Of a DNA stretch of 64,000 nucleotides, positions 25,001 through 36,700 are shown one piece after another. Both the position numbers and the translations under genes were made by a program. Numbering within the stretch: the first letter of the stretch is position 1; each line of letters starts with the position of its first letter. Under the pieces are notes generated by a model. The model did no database searches and was not told the origin of the DNA. It was given only the letters and a program-made list of their open reading frames with translations. The stretch lies in assembly GCA_011800805.1 (NCBI GenBank), contig MPNW01000028.1, forward strand, positions 129,686 through 193,685, given 5' to 3'. The DNA is from Hirudo medicinalis (Eukaryota; Annelida; Clitellata; Hirudinida; Hirudinidae).

Positions 25001-28000
25001 CCCTGTCCGCCACTGTGTATAAGCCATATTATATAATCCTACATAAGCCACACGTAAACCATACATAAGCCATACATCAGCCACATATAAGCCATACATT
25101 ATACAAGCAGCACAAACATGCAGCACTGGCGTCTCTTAAATCAGCCAGTTTAACTTCACCGATTAAATTGCGATGAATCAGTTGAAAATGTCCTGTGAAC
25201 CATTACAACTGTTATTCTGTAATTTCTATTCTTTGCAAACCATACATAATTAACCCAACGACAAGGAATCTTCCTCAACGACAAGATGGTGGCAATGAAT
25301 ATTACTAACATAAAGCCCAAGTGGTTGCAGACCAAGGAGCATCCATGATGATTGAAATCGTCCTCACAAATTGTGCCCCATTCATTTCTATGATAAATTT
25401 CCAATCGGCCTTGATAAGGTGTCGTGCCAACAAGACGAAGAGCGTGTTTCAAGCGACCATAAAAATCTTTTAACAAATACGAGTCTCAGAAAACATTTAG
25501 AATTTCAAATACTTTAAACTACAAGTATCCAAATTGGACTAGTTTAAATTTAAGTCTTAAATTAATCTTATGTTTCCCAGTACATAATTTGTTCAATTTC
25601 AAAGAAGGCTTTGAAGATAATTATATTACATTAAATGTATTTATCAATAAGTCTATGCTTGTCGATTAAAGCTTGAGGTTCGAGATGCATGTTGATGAAA
25701 TATTGAAAATATTAGTAAAATATTAAGTTAGCTAAGTAAAATTGTGTTACATATAAGCAGAGTATAAAAGCTTCCCTCAGCTCCAACAATAATTATAACA
25801 GGCATCTATATTACAGGCAATCATTGTAAAAAAAAAAACAGATTCACTATCAACTATCGGAAGTTTTCTAATATTAACGAAGAAGACTTCAAAAGCCTCT
25901 AACGCCGGTGCGCTCTCTAAAAATGTCGGTAATTTTTTTTTTGGCGTTAAAGTTATTAATGTATGACTAATAAACGATTACCTTGATGAGGTGCGCACAC
26001 ACATCCAACGCTCTGATCTTTTGAGCATTTGGCATTCCCCCAGGGAGAATGTCGACATTCAGAAAATTTTAATTCGTATCCAGTACAATTCATATCGTCT
26101 ACCCATACGGGACCCGCGCCAATTTCAAAATCAGCTATAATTTCAATAATAATATTATTTTATGCAAGACGGTTTTATGTTAAGGGATGATTTATAAATA
26201 TTCTACGCAATTTAAACTTTCTATTCTGAAACATGCGATTTAATTACAAATTAATAACAAAATGCTACTAAAAGTTCGAAGTAAAGTTGAATTTCATTTA
26301 GTAACAAAAGACATGGCGTTGATCTTGCATGCTTATTTGATTTGTAATGATGATGTGGAAGTTGAAAACGATTAAATTAATAAAAATTGTACATTTAAAT
26401 TTAAATATCAAAATATGACTCGCAATTGCTAAATTCTGTTAAAAAATATCATACCATCCTGTTTTTCCAAGCATTTTGAAGGCAAAGTGCTTATGCAGGT
26501 TCCGTTCCTGCAATGCGCAACAATTATATCTTAAAGTAAATGTCAACTATTTATCTACAAAATATTCCTTCGCATTTCTGATCCACTTCCTCATAACAAC
26601 ACTTAACTCATGACAAAGCCTCTGTAGACTTGAAAATAATTTCATGTTGCTGATATCCTAACCTGAAGCCTTATTGTAATTGATAAATTTGTAGTTATCA
26701 ACAATCACCCAGGTATGTTGCAGTCTTTATCTTCTCATAGTTTGACATTGAATTATGCGGGGAAAAATATTTTCAAATAGATAACTAAAGTGATTAAATT
26801 CTGACCTATAACCCAGTTGCTTGCATACAAGAAAACATGCGAAGGGTGTGAAACCGTCGCTACAAATACTCCCCCATTCATTTTTGTGAATTACTTCTAA
26901 TCGACCTTTGAATGGACTGTGGCCGACAAGACGAATTTTGTGATCTTCGGAGTAGAAATCTTTTAGGAAATAATAAAATTAATGAAACTAAATACTAAAA
27001 TAAAATAGTAAACAAATTGTAAATGCATCGAAAGCGTAATCAGCAATGTTGTCAAACAAGTAATAAGTAATTACTCTTTGAGGCGACTGTTGAATTAACT
27101 ACAAACCATCAATGAAAAGTTATGTTTACTTCAACAATGTAAAAATGAAAGATCGATAGACGTTAACAATTAATGGAAATAAGTGAATTGGTTAAAAAAA
27201 AAAACCAAGACTGCAAGCAAGAAGTGAATCATCACATAACATGTTGAAAGATGGTAAATATGACTGGAAATATAATTTAAAAACATTATGTATTTAAACT
27301 AGATAATTTGAACTCCAAGAATATGAGACTTCATGATGTCCTTAACTTTGATTTACCATTCAATAAGTGCATAATACCTCCTAATATAGGCTATCGAAAA
27401 AAAAACCCAACTTTCTAAAAGGTATTTACAAATTTAAACCAAATATAATTTTCTTTAAAGGAGTCATTTTAAAGACATCATTTAGCTTTTGAAACCAATA
27501 TAAAAACCAATTATCGTCTTAGTGACTAATAATTAACTACAATCAATCAAACAAACCAAACCACCTTGGTGAGGGGCGCAAACGCATCCAATATCCTCGA
27601 AATTGGTGCAATCGACGTCATCCCACTTAGAATGTTCACACTGATCAAATTGTTCTTCTTTCCCGGAACATCTTACTTCATCGAGCCACATGGTACCAGA
27701 CCCGACATCAAAGTCACCTTGAGATCCCGCAACACAACTTTTTAATACATACTCATCAAATAGCATTTTTTTAATCAAATTCCTACAAGACGACCGAGAA
27801 AATCCGCAGTTGTAGAATTTTATTCATATTTATGGACTTAAGCTAAGTCAAATAAGACTTTGGAGAAAAACAAGTAGACAACTAAGGAAGGTCATTTGAT
27901 GCTTCAGCACAATGGCTAGCCAGACAATAGGTGCGAATGCAGGCATTCGGATTTATTTGTATTTGAGATCGAAAAGACACTTAAAGCTGTAAAGCCAAAA

Positions 28001-31000
28001 TATGATGTGAGGCATCGAGAGAGAAGGATGTGGCTCCTGACAGACTTCATATAATTCGGAACGGCGTCCCTCATCCAAACATTGTTCCAGAGCCAGGATC
28101 CTACTCTCCCTAGATATCAACTAGAGAGGATAGTCATAATCCTTCCCATTGCCCTTGAAAGTGGTGTAGGAACTAAACCTTTGTAGCACAACAATTTGCC
28201 TTCGAGGACTTACAACTCTGATAGGAATCGAGGATAGAAAATGCTCGCAAATTTAGCGCAAACGAAACCATTTCTGCCTAAAAAACAATTTGGATTGATG
28301 CTACATCTAACAGAATTCCAATAATCACTTCGTTAAAGTTAAAACAAGGAGATTATCCCGACTTCAGCAATCTTTAAAGAACATAAAGTAAGTCAAATTC
28401 AGTAGTGATAGGTGCAGATGGATCATTTAATTCCACTATTAATAGTTTTAATTGAAGTCAATTAAGGAAATTTTCTTTCCGGGAGAAAGTCTCAATAAAT
28501 TAGTCGTCAGGAGCAGATCTAGAATACTTTGGGCCGCATAAATACGGGGCACTCTGGAACCTAGACCCCGTAGGGGTGATGCAAATATAAGCCGGCCGAT
28601 ATTTTGTAGCCATTTTGCTTATTTTTTTTAATCTCTAAAAAATTAATTATAAAATGGTTTCAGGTCTTTTATATTCAAATTTATTCAAAGTTACAGTTTT
28701 ATAAAAATGCAAGACGACCTAATCTACCAAAATTATCAACTGTTGTCTCTACTGGTACAGTGATCGGCATATCTTTAAGAGCACTCTGATTTTTTACGAT
28801 AACTTTTGACTGAACTATTTTTTCAAACCCAAATTTCGATATGTTATTTGATAGTAAATGTTTAACAAATTCGGAAATTTTTGTGTGATCTGATGATACA
28901 TTCCAGAAAAATCTTTAAGTTTCCTGTAATGTAAGACAATAATAAGGATTCCAAATCATGTTATTAATTCAAATAAAGTGTCATTATGATGTCGTCTGTC
29001 CCTTCATTTCTATTATATGACTGCATCTTGACTTCGTTGATGCCACCAATTGTTCCAGATATTCTTTTCGCAAGATTTTCCAGGCCTCAATTAGCGCCTC
29101 TTTCGACTCCTTAACAGTTAAATATTGTTTTTCATTGTAGTATACCTGTCTTACCAGAGTCCCAAAAACTGTTTATATATCTATCTATAGGTTATAGGGT
29201 TTAAGTCCGCAGCCCATTCCATGATACTCAGGAAGAAAAAATGCCATCGCCTCCTTTGAGGTTATTGATGGAAATCAAAGTCATTATCATGGTGAATCTT
29301 AGCAAAGAGAGTGAGAATAGTGAAGTTGGTCTTGATAGTCTTTGGAAGCCTATTTTCCTCTCAGAAAAGCTAATTCCGTCTGACCTTTCCATACCATCAC
29401 GGAATCTCTCCGAATTTTCTACTGCAATAAACCTCTTAGTCCATCTCTAAATCATTCCAGTAAGAGCGGCACCCATCAGGATCATAGATGTTTTTTTTTT
29501 GTTTCGTCTAGAATAATTACTGCCTTCCGCAAAGTCCCCATCAACCATATGTTTTGCCCATTCCGGCCGTCTATCCTCTTTCTTGAGATATGGGAGTTTT
29601 TAATCCTCACAATCTTGAGGCACAATTTGTTGATTCCATGCATTGATATTAATTATGCAAATACGTGAAACCGCTCTTAAATATATGACGAACAAATTGG
29701 CACATAAATTTGCATTTCCTGTTAAAGCATGTAATAAATAAATTCGTTTTTAACATTATTAAAAGATTTCATAATGATATTTAGATTTTATAACCAAATT
29801 TGAGGTTAAAAAATTCATATTTAAGAAACTTATGCGAAAAAATGCGGCTCTCTTAAAGATATGACGACCACTGCATTGCATTTCAATATCTTGATGTAAA
29901 TACATGAGGGATAGTCCATTCAGTCTGTCAGCTAGCATCGTAGACCGAAGATAAGTTTTTAAACTTTCGAGAGTCGAAAAGCTTTTCATTGCTAGCTGTT
30001 GTGGATGGTCATATAGCCAAAATGAATAGAATCATTCTAACATTCGAATATAAATCATTGCCTGCCCAATATATAGAATCTACAAAATTTGAGATTGCTC
30101 GCCCAACATCTTTAATTTCATGCCATTTTAGCCACCATTACCTATTTAATGATAACGATTTTTGAAAAGTTACAAGACTACAACAATGGATCAACAACGA
30201 CAATTCTAGTAGCTTTACCACAGCTACTAATATTTTCGTCCAAAGTCGTAAATTATTGAAATAAAATAATTTTTTTTTAAATTAAAGTTATCTTAGATTT
30301 AAAAAATCACGGTGGCCGGGGCCGGGGAGGGCCATGGCCCCCTAAATCCGCCACTGTTAGCCATGACGTGACTTTTGCTAATATTAAAGCATAAAATGCG
30401 ACTCAGTATTCATGAAAAACTTTGCCTATTCGACCATGCAAATTACTTCCTTAAGAATCTTCTTAATTTTTGAATTAGACAAAGTTTAAGTTACTAGTTA
30501 AGTTGTATTTATTCAAAAGAATTGTATTGTCTCACAACTACATTTTAATAAAACAACATACCAATTTGTTTTGCCAAACAATTCGGAGCCACGATACTTA
30601 GGCAGGTTCCGTTTCTGAGATTGGAATATATTTTTAAATGAATTAAATGGAGACCTAAATCACGTAATCTCAAATGTTCCAAATGAAAAAGAAAACAATT
30701 ATGGCTTTTGACCTCAAACATGGCCAGCATAATTTAATCAAAATTTGGAGCAGGTAAGAGGATGACATCATCAAGACATCATCCCTCGATATCTTTAATA
30801 AGATGATTTGTGAATCAAAAAATCCATTCATAAAATTAATTCTGGATATACATTAACAAATTGCACCCAAATAATGGAAATCACAGAAATGTCGAACGAA
30901 ACATCGTAGACATACCCATGGCCTAACTGCTTGCAGACAAGATAACAACCGTAGGATGTGAAATTGTCACTACATATTGTTCCCCACTCACCATTATGAG

Positions 31001-31206
31001 AAACTTCTAACCTACCCTTAAGCGGACTAATACCAACTAGACGGACTTCGTATTTCCCGCCTCAAAATGAAACAACTTTCAATAAATGTTGGCGTTAATT
31101 AAAATGCATTGAATTGAAAATAACCAGAATCAGCAGTGAGTGGCAGTATTAAAACCAAAATATGTATCAGAAAACCAGCGAGAAAGCCCCAATAAATGTC
31201 ATTCAT
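22057..31206 (-). CDS. Secreted or membrane protein with signal peptide and three SRCR domains
   Basis: Eleven exons: signal 31206-31125 (MNDIYWGFLAGFLIHILVLI), SRCR D 31060-30916, 30614-30562, 27717-27565; SRCR C 26959-26806, 26507-26455, 26134-25982; SRCR B 25466-25310, 22753-22701, 22615-22463; terminal 22262-22057. All splice borders are GT-AG, all phases agree and they total 1362 nt, 453 residues plus stop. Each SRCR has IRLVG, GRLEV, EW-G-C, a Cys-bearing 53-nt middle exon and a last exon with W-(L/V)-C-(S/T)G and GCVC or GCQC. The last exon is short on cysteine and opens with a brief hydrophobic stretch (VATFAVIICSIF) and a polar tail, possibly a weak membrane anchor. No ZP domain. SRCR proteins usually bind polyanions, microbes or matrix; that role here is inferred. 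Introns hold many transposons. Confidence 0.88.
23062..23440 (+). pseudogene. hAT transposase C-terminal (dimerisation) fragment
   Basis: A plus-strand frame with AYDNLYELYKVVRKLSVIQV, CKRTFSKLKIIKTRLRNSF, SEENLKSYMLLSIKKEL and AEAIIDRIA matches the end of hAT transposases (the pattern C-E/K-R-x-F-S-x-L-K-x-I-K-x-x-L-R-x-x-x). There is no N-terminal part nearby. It sits in the intron between the second and first exons of SRCR B, antisense to the host gene. Confidence 0.75.
23604..25015. mobile_element. Possible DNA transposon with CAGTGGC ends
   Basis: A CAGTGGCATGCAG start at 23604 and a GTCCGCCACTG end at 25005-25015 would form 7-bp inverted repeats for a 1.4-kb element. The flanks share only a shifted TGTAT, so the target duplication is not convincing. 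It encloses an unrecognised plus-strand ORF (24138-24473). Confidence 0.3.
24138..24473 (+). CDS. Unrecognised intronic ORF, 111 residues
   Basis: The frame reads VANFCRYYQGCFYQQKEKTT, VVANDIIELYDSASISFDS, IMKKVKRLIEKGKYLRKYPN and KNVRDISRSLIKFWQSVC. It is Lys-rich, helical-looking and of balanced composition, which suggests a once-coding piece of a mobile element rather than chance. It lies in an intron of the three-SRCR gene on the opposite strand. I do not recognise the family. Confidence 0.35.
   Translation: MKQKPTSGVWFSKGTSNKCVANFCRYYQGCFYQQKEKTTNDIAKVVANDIIELYDSASISFDSIMKKVKRLIEKGKYLRKYPNNKKNVRDISRSLIKFWQSVCKKPSLKAY
28508..30356 (-). mobile_element. hAT element (TIR CAGNGGC/GCAGATNTAG type) carrying a nested Tc1 element
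   Basis: Left end CAGGAGCAGATCTAG and right end CTAAATCCGCCACTG are imperfect inverted repeats. The flanking octamers TTAGTCGT and TTAGCCAT agree at 6 of 8 positions. On the minus strand it carries the tail of a hAT transposase (near 30010-29874: PSTTAS, KSFSTLESLKTYLRSTM, RLNGLSLMYLHQDIEM). The continuation VETTVDNFGRLGRLAF and a stop appear at 28755-28700, on the far side of a Tc1-like insertion. The N-terminal transposase is missing, so this is an internally deleted copy. It lies in the long first intron of SRCR D. Confidence 0.75.
28758..29873 (-). mobile_element. Tc1/mariner-like transposon with decayed transposase (1116 bp)
   Basis: The ends are inverted repeats: CAGTGATCGGCATATCTTTA on the left and, reverse-complemented, CAGTGGTCGTCATATCTTTA on the right, both continuing with AGAG and a run of T. 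A TA precedes the left end, as expected for this superfamily. The right flank is now CA. Minus-strand fragments read RDSVMVWKGQTELAFL, AKIHHDND-like, MEWAADLNPI and GTLVRQVYYNEKQYLTVKES, following the order of the Tc1 catalytic domain (the second catalytic acid region is degenerate). Many frame breaks: inactive. Confidence 0.8.
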
Positions 31207-31610
31207 GTCTTTAGCACTAAGACCACGAAGCCTAAAAATCAACACGCCGGCTAATTTGACAATTTGAAGCGCTAATCACGAAAACCCAACAAAGACTCGG
31301 CACACAGCTGCACAAACAAACGATTTCATTTGAAAATTCAGACAGGAAATTTCAAAATGCCACAAAATTTTTATATTTTTGCAAACATTATTTTTTTAAT
31401 GTCATTTAAATATATTATATAATAATATTTTATTAATTTTTTATTTTTTCAACATTTTTCAAAGAGGTGTTGTTACCATGGTAATAGCGATCCCTCCGAA
31501 TGTATTGAATGGCTTCCTATGATTGGCTTCCCCCTTCCCTGTAATTTGATTTGTAAAGCGTATTTTAGACTACGCTGTTTTTATTCAGTTTTCGACTTTC
31601 TTGAAGTTGA
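31207..31610. promoter_or_regulatory. Head-to-head intergenic region between the SRCR gene and TMEM216
   Basis: About 400 bp separate the start codon of the minus-strand three-SRCR gene (31206) from the proposed start codon of TMEM216 (31611, plus strand). It must hold both promoters if both models are right, or one shared bidirectional promoter. I see AT-rich tracts but no motif I would name with confidence. Confidence 0.45.
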
Positions 31611-32321
31611 ATGGTAACCATTTTAAACTTGATTTTGATTGATTTTATTTTTTATAGATATATATTTTCTCATATTTCAGTCGTCAATCCCTTACCAAAT
31701 TGTTCTCTATTTTAATGCATGGTACCTTGCATTATTTTTTTGCCTAGAAATTGGTTGCATGATATACAAAGGTAAATTTGAGACTTTACATATGGTCATA
31801 TTTCTAAGATTCTTATTGCTCTAGGTATACTGTTGCCTTATCCTGAAGTTGTCCTAGCTTCAGATATTACACTCCTAGCTATTTTGTTGTGCTTGTCCTT
31901 TATACAAACATATTTTGGTAAGATTCTAAAATATTATATTTAGACAAAATTGTTCTTTCTTTCCATCTATTATTGGTTCACAGGTTACAAAGGAAATCAG
32001 TTGGAAAATGTCTTGTTGATGATTCTCTTCGTGCTAATGTCCCTCCCAGTATTGGGAGGTTTATTGTATTTTTTATTGTGGCAAACATATGTTCTATGGC
32101 TCGAAGTAATCACAGCTTTAATTGAAATTGGTATTATAGCCATTGAAATGCTCTTTGCTGTCATCTCACTGATCACTTTTTCAAGGTAAGCTATCTCTAC
32201 AAAAGCTTAAAACATTTGCATTTATTTTGTAATGCTATTTCTATTTATTATAATTTGACACCAACAAAATTGTGCTACCACTATTGATAGATGCAGCAGT
32301 TACTATGGTTTTGCACCCTAA
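31611..32321 (+). CDS. TMEM216: TMEM216, transition-zone membrane protein
   Basis: TMEM216 (MKS2/JBTS2) is a four-helix protein of the ciliary transition zone that works with the MKS complex to gate entry to the cilium. Exons: 31681-31771, 31825-31917, 31984-32185 and a short last exon 32291-32321. The start codon is proposed at 31611-31613 at the very end of exon 1, directly followed by a GT donor. Conserved blocks are IPYQIVLYFNAWYLALFF, YKGILLPYPE, YKGN and LLWQTYVLWLEVI. These match my memory of the vertebrate protein (LYFNGWY, YKGLLLPYP, KGNL, LLQTYVLRLEV). Phases agree throughout (0/1/1/2). Length is about 140 residues, as in the family. The tiny last exon and the split start codon are the weakest parts of the model. 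Confidence 0.85.
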
Positions 32322-33735
32322 TGTAAAATTCTATGGTTTTAAATCTTTTTGCTTATAATTACTCCTTAATTCTGAAACCAGGTAATTATAAACTTATTAT
32401 ACTATAATTATTATATTAAAATTATTATATTATAACCCTTGAGTTATTTTTAGTGTAAAAGTGTTAGAAAGCAATCCATATAAAGTTTCAATAAATGTCT
32501 TAATCTAAAAATATTCCTATTAGTAGATAAACATACCAACCTTTGTCCCCATAGCAATTTTCAAATTTGTATAAAACAACAATATCACATCTAAACCTAA
32601 CCTATGAAATTTAAATTTTATTTTGGTAGACTGACCCACCTCTGCATTTAATTTTTCAGAGTCAAGAAATCTTAGAACAAATGCTGGAAAACCAAGAGCC
32701 AAGACTATACTTTGTCATTTATTTATTATCATCTCCATAAAACTGGTCAAAATGAAATCTAAAAGTAAGAACTTAGGACATAGTTGAATTTCATCCTCTT
32801 GACAGCTTTATTGATGACAACGAAGGGCATGATTCCAACCACATCAGGTTGTATTGTGCAATATTCTGCAGTCATTGCACAACAAGTACCGATAATCACA
32901 ACAACACATAATATAATATTTACAAGTAACACATCTAACAAAAAAGGTTAATAAACTCTGGATGGTACAATGGAAACAACAAGCATCTTTAAAAATTCTT
33001 AGAAAACATCCCTTCAAGTACTTCATAAGAATTGTTAAAAATCTGTAATTGCTGAAGCAATCCACCATTCAAAGATTGCAACACTAGCCAGTGATCTCGA
33101 ACAAATGTCAAGGTGTCGGTATCAGAGGCTCTTTCGTATGTAGCTATTTTATCTGTATTACATGCAGCAGATGATGCGAAGCAAATTAATTGTTATGTCT
33201 GCAAATAATGTGATATGTACACATACATGTCTGAGGAGGTCATGACCACAACATAAAATTACATGGCCAAATAATTTGGAAGAGTTGAAATTGCAATCTT
33301 GAATGGTCGCAACGACATGATTGACTCAATGTACTAAAACACCTTACCATTCACAAAAATGCAAATTAAATCTTCAAATCAGCAATCTAAATATCTTGCC
33401 AACTGTTTTCCTGATTATCAGAAACAATCTAGAACCAGTTACAGTCTCATAAATTACACATAAAAATACCTCGCAACAAAACCAAACATTTTAACTGTTA
33501 AACTTAGATGTTGAATAAAACTCTCAAATTCATTGGATTGGGTTATAAATTCCCTTTGCAGAGTCTTTATTTATCAAGTCCCACTTAGAGCTAGAGAAGA
33601 AGTAGATGTTTAATTGACCACCTTTTAAAGTAGATCCGTGCCGAAGGTCCCGATGGCTCCGCAGCCGTCCGTGAACACGCTCGCCGTTTCTAGTCATTAA
33701 ATGTATTTGAAAAATCTCATGACCGATCATGCTGG
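32322..33735. other. 3' regions of TMEM216 and the zinc-finger gene
   Basis: Convergent tail region: presumed 3' UTR of TMEM216 on the left and of the minus-strand zinc-finger gene on the right. Several 60-75-codon ORFs on the minus strand look like chance frames in AT-rich DNA. No repeat recognised. Confidence 0.45.
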
Positions 33736-36700
33736 CTAATGCTGCAATTCTATCTTCTTGCTAGGAGGCTCCTCATCATCAGTCTCTTTGACACTATTCT
33801 TGCTGGCAGGGGCAACATTTGAAACATCACAACTAACTTCCTGACAACCTGAGTCCACTGGATGACTTCTTTTACCAAGAATGCTCTGCATTGGTGAATT
33901 CCTGTCTTTCTTTGTGGTGGACTTACTGGTGGAGTCGGCGGACGGATCGTTTTCATTGGCCACTTTGGAAGCTTCGGCCTGCGGAGAAGTTGATCGTTTG
34001 GCCGCCTCTGGGCTTCCCATTGACTTTTTTGAGTCTGTGATGTCTTTTAATAGAACCGCACTGCTGGCCTTATCACTGGAATCAACAAGCAACTGATGAG
34101 AATCTTGGTCTGCTTTGTGTTCAACTGATGCATTGGAGTCAGTAGATGTTCTGGAAGATGCACCAACTTTGTTGTTTTTGGAGCAAGTGGGGCTGTCTAC
34201 TTTAGCGGGAACTGGATCAAAAGCTATGGAATCAAAAATTTTTAACCTCTCTGTGGGTCCAACAGGACTGCTCTCTCTGAATGAATGAGTTATTATTTCA
34301 TCACAAATGTCTCTGACGCACTTCGACCTTGGCTGGCTTGAATTCAACTTGGTCTCTGTGCCAAGGGTGATGTGTGATTTTGGGTTGATTTGAAGCAGCA
34401 TATCTTTGAGAAGAGGTTGTTTTGGGGGATGATCAGATGATGAGCTGGAGAGAAGAAACTCAGGAGATTGAGCACCCTCTGAATGTTTTGATGGATCTAC
34501 AAATGGGGGCATCTTGGAAAATCCTACGAAACTCGTAGTTTTTGTGAGGCTCTCTGTTACCAAACTGTCTATGATACTTCGAGCTGTAACAATTTTTGGA
34601 TATGATATGGGTGATGTTTTGTCACTTGATTTGGTTTGGTCAGAGAAGTTGATTTTATCTGTAAAAAAATGTATAAGAATCAAGTGTAATATTCTTATAT
34701 CACATTCATTCAAGGAGCCACAATCAAGACTGCAGTGATGGCAGCAAGTAATGCAAAACACTAATACACTAAATAACATATAGAATTATAAATTGCAATA
34801 AATTCTGAATTAGAGCTATAACAATTCTTAAAATTGGCAGCATTCCTGTAAAAGAATAACAAAGAGAGAAACCTGATCACAGTTTTAAGTTTGTCAAGTA
34901 AAGATTATCAATATTTTTAGTTCATTGAAGTCAAAACAAATTAGAAATACTGTTGCATTAGATACAGACATAACATTGTGCAAACGTCTTAGATCAAATG
35001 TATAGATAATGGATAGTTAGATAATGGTTGGACTTTGTCAAATGATAATCAAGTCCACAGTCATTTCAATTAAAAAACTTATGACAACCAAATAACAAAA
35101 ACTTACTTTTACCAGCCTCAGTGTTGGTTGACATATTCTTTTCTTCAAGCTGAAATTTCTTTAAAAAGAAGCTTTTCTTTGAAGATGGAGTCTTTTCATG
35201 ATCACCTTCCAATGGTCCTTTCAGAATCTCGAGTGATTTTATTTCCTCTGCTTTTGAAGGTTTTTCCTGATCGCAATCTGAAGTTGGACTAATGGTTGAT
35301 GCTGCATCACAGACATCATTCAAGGTTTTCTGATCAGATTCTGGACAAGTTGTATCAGGCACTGCTTTCTGTATTTCTATCTCTCCTTTTGATGTCAATT
35401 TACTTTCTGACCTTGAAATGGAAAGAGTTCTTTCATGCTCTCTCGTATGTATGTAAAGAACTTCTTCATCAGTAAAGGCCTTCCTGCAGTACAGGCATCT
35501 GTATTCAACATCCACCTGCCTGTGCTCAGGATGAACACCCTGGAGATGCTTGTTCAGCTCCTCGGCATTGGCAAACCACTTGTTGCAAGTCCTGCAAGCA
35601 CATGACCTGACCATATGCATGGAAGAGATGTGAGTCCTCCAGTCTGTAATGTCCTGGAACCCCTCCATACAAGTAGTGCAGTTCATTTCAGAATCTATGA
35701 TGACTTGAGGTCTACAATCCCAAGAAAGAACTTGTTTGGCATCATCAAATCCTTCTCTGTTCAATCCTGCCTTAATGTCACCTTTACTTTTCTCAGGAAT
35801 CTTGTTCTTGACATCTCCATGGTCAATTCCAGACATTCCACTCTGTGCTGTGTAAGAGGGAGGTACCTTAGAAATGATGGGATAGACTTCAGCAACTTGT
35901 TTCTGAACAGAATGATAACCATCACCATCCACTCTCATCTTGTGAGTTGGAAAAGCCCGATCTTGGCCGTAGTTCAGAGGAACTTTTACATCAGCCACAG
36001 AAAGTGAGCAATGTTCAGGGTGAGGCTCCATGTTATGATCTTTGACGATGTGCATTCTGAAGCTTCGATAACTGCTGTGAACAGAACTACAGAGTTTACA
36101 CTGAAAACTTTGAGTGTCATGGGATGGAAAATAGTTGAGAGGCTGGTTATTGCGAGAGTGATTCATTGGAGAAATTGGAAGGAGTTGAGGAATAAGACGT
36201 GGACTCGAAGACTTCGGATCTTGATTTCTATTGACTTCAAAATATTTTAGGTAATGACTTCCCATTAAATCATGCTCATATCCTTCGTGCTGCCTTCGAG
36301 AAATGGATCGAGACTGATCACCACTTCTTGGAATGCTTCTGTCCCATTTTTCAAGCATTTGAGACTTGTTTAAATTCTCCTCCGGGGCTTTGGAAGTGCC
36401 GTAGCTCTCTCGGTAGGGGTAAGCATCTGATCGAACCTGTTTTGGCTTGGACATTGCTACCTCAGAATTTCTTGAGCTGAATGAATGGTTGTATTGATCA
36501 GAAAGGTAAGTTTTGAGGGTTTCAGCTTCCCCAGTTTTCAGGAATGCTGGACTAAATGATGACAATGATGATGACGATGCCAACGAACCGTGAAGACCTT
36601 TTTCTGAGTCTGCAGGCAAATAGTAATACTGGCCACTAGTTTTGATTGACTGGTCATGAGAAAAACCATGAAACTTGAGTCTTTTGCTTTCTGGTGGGTC

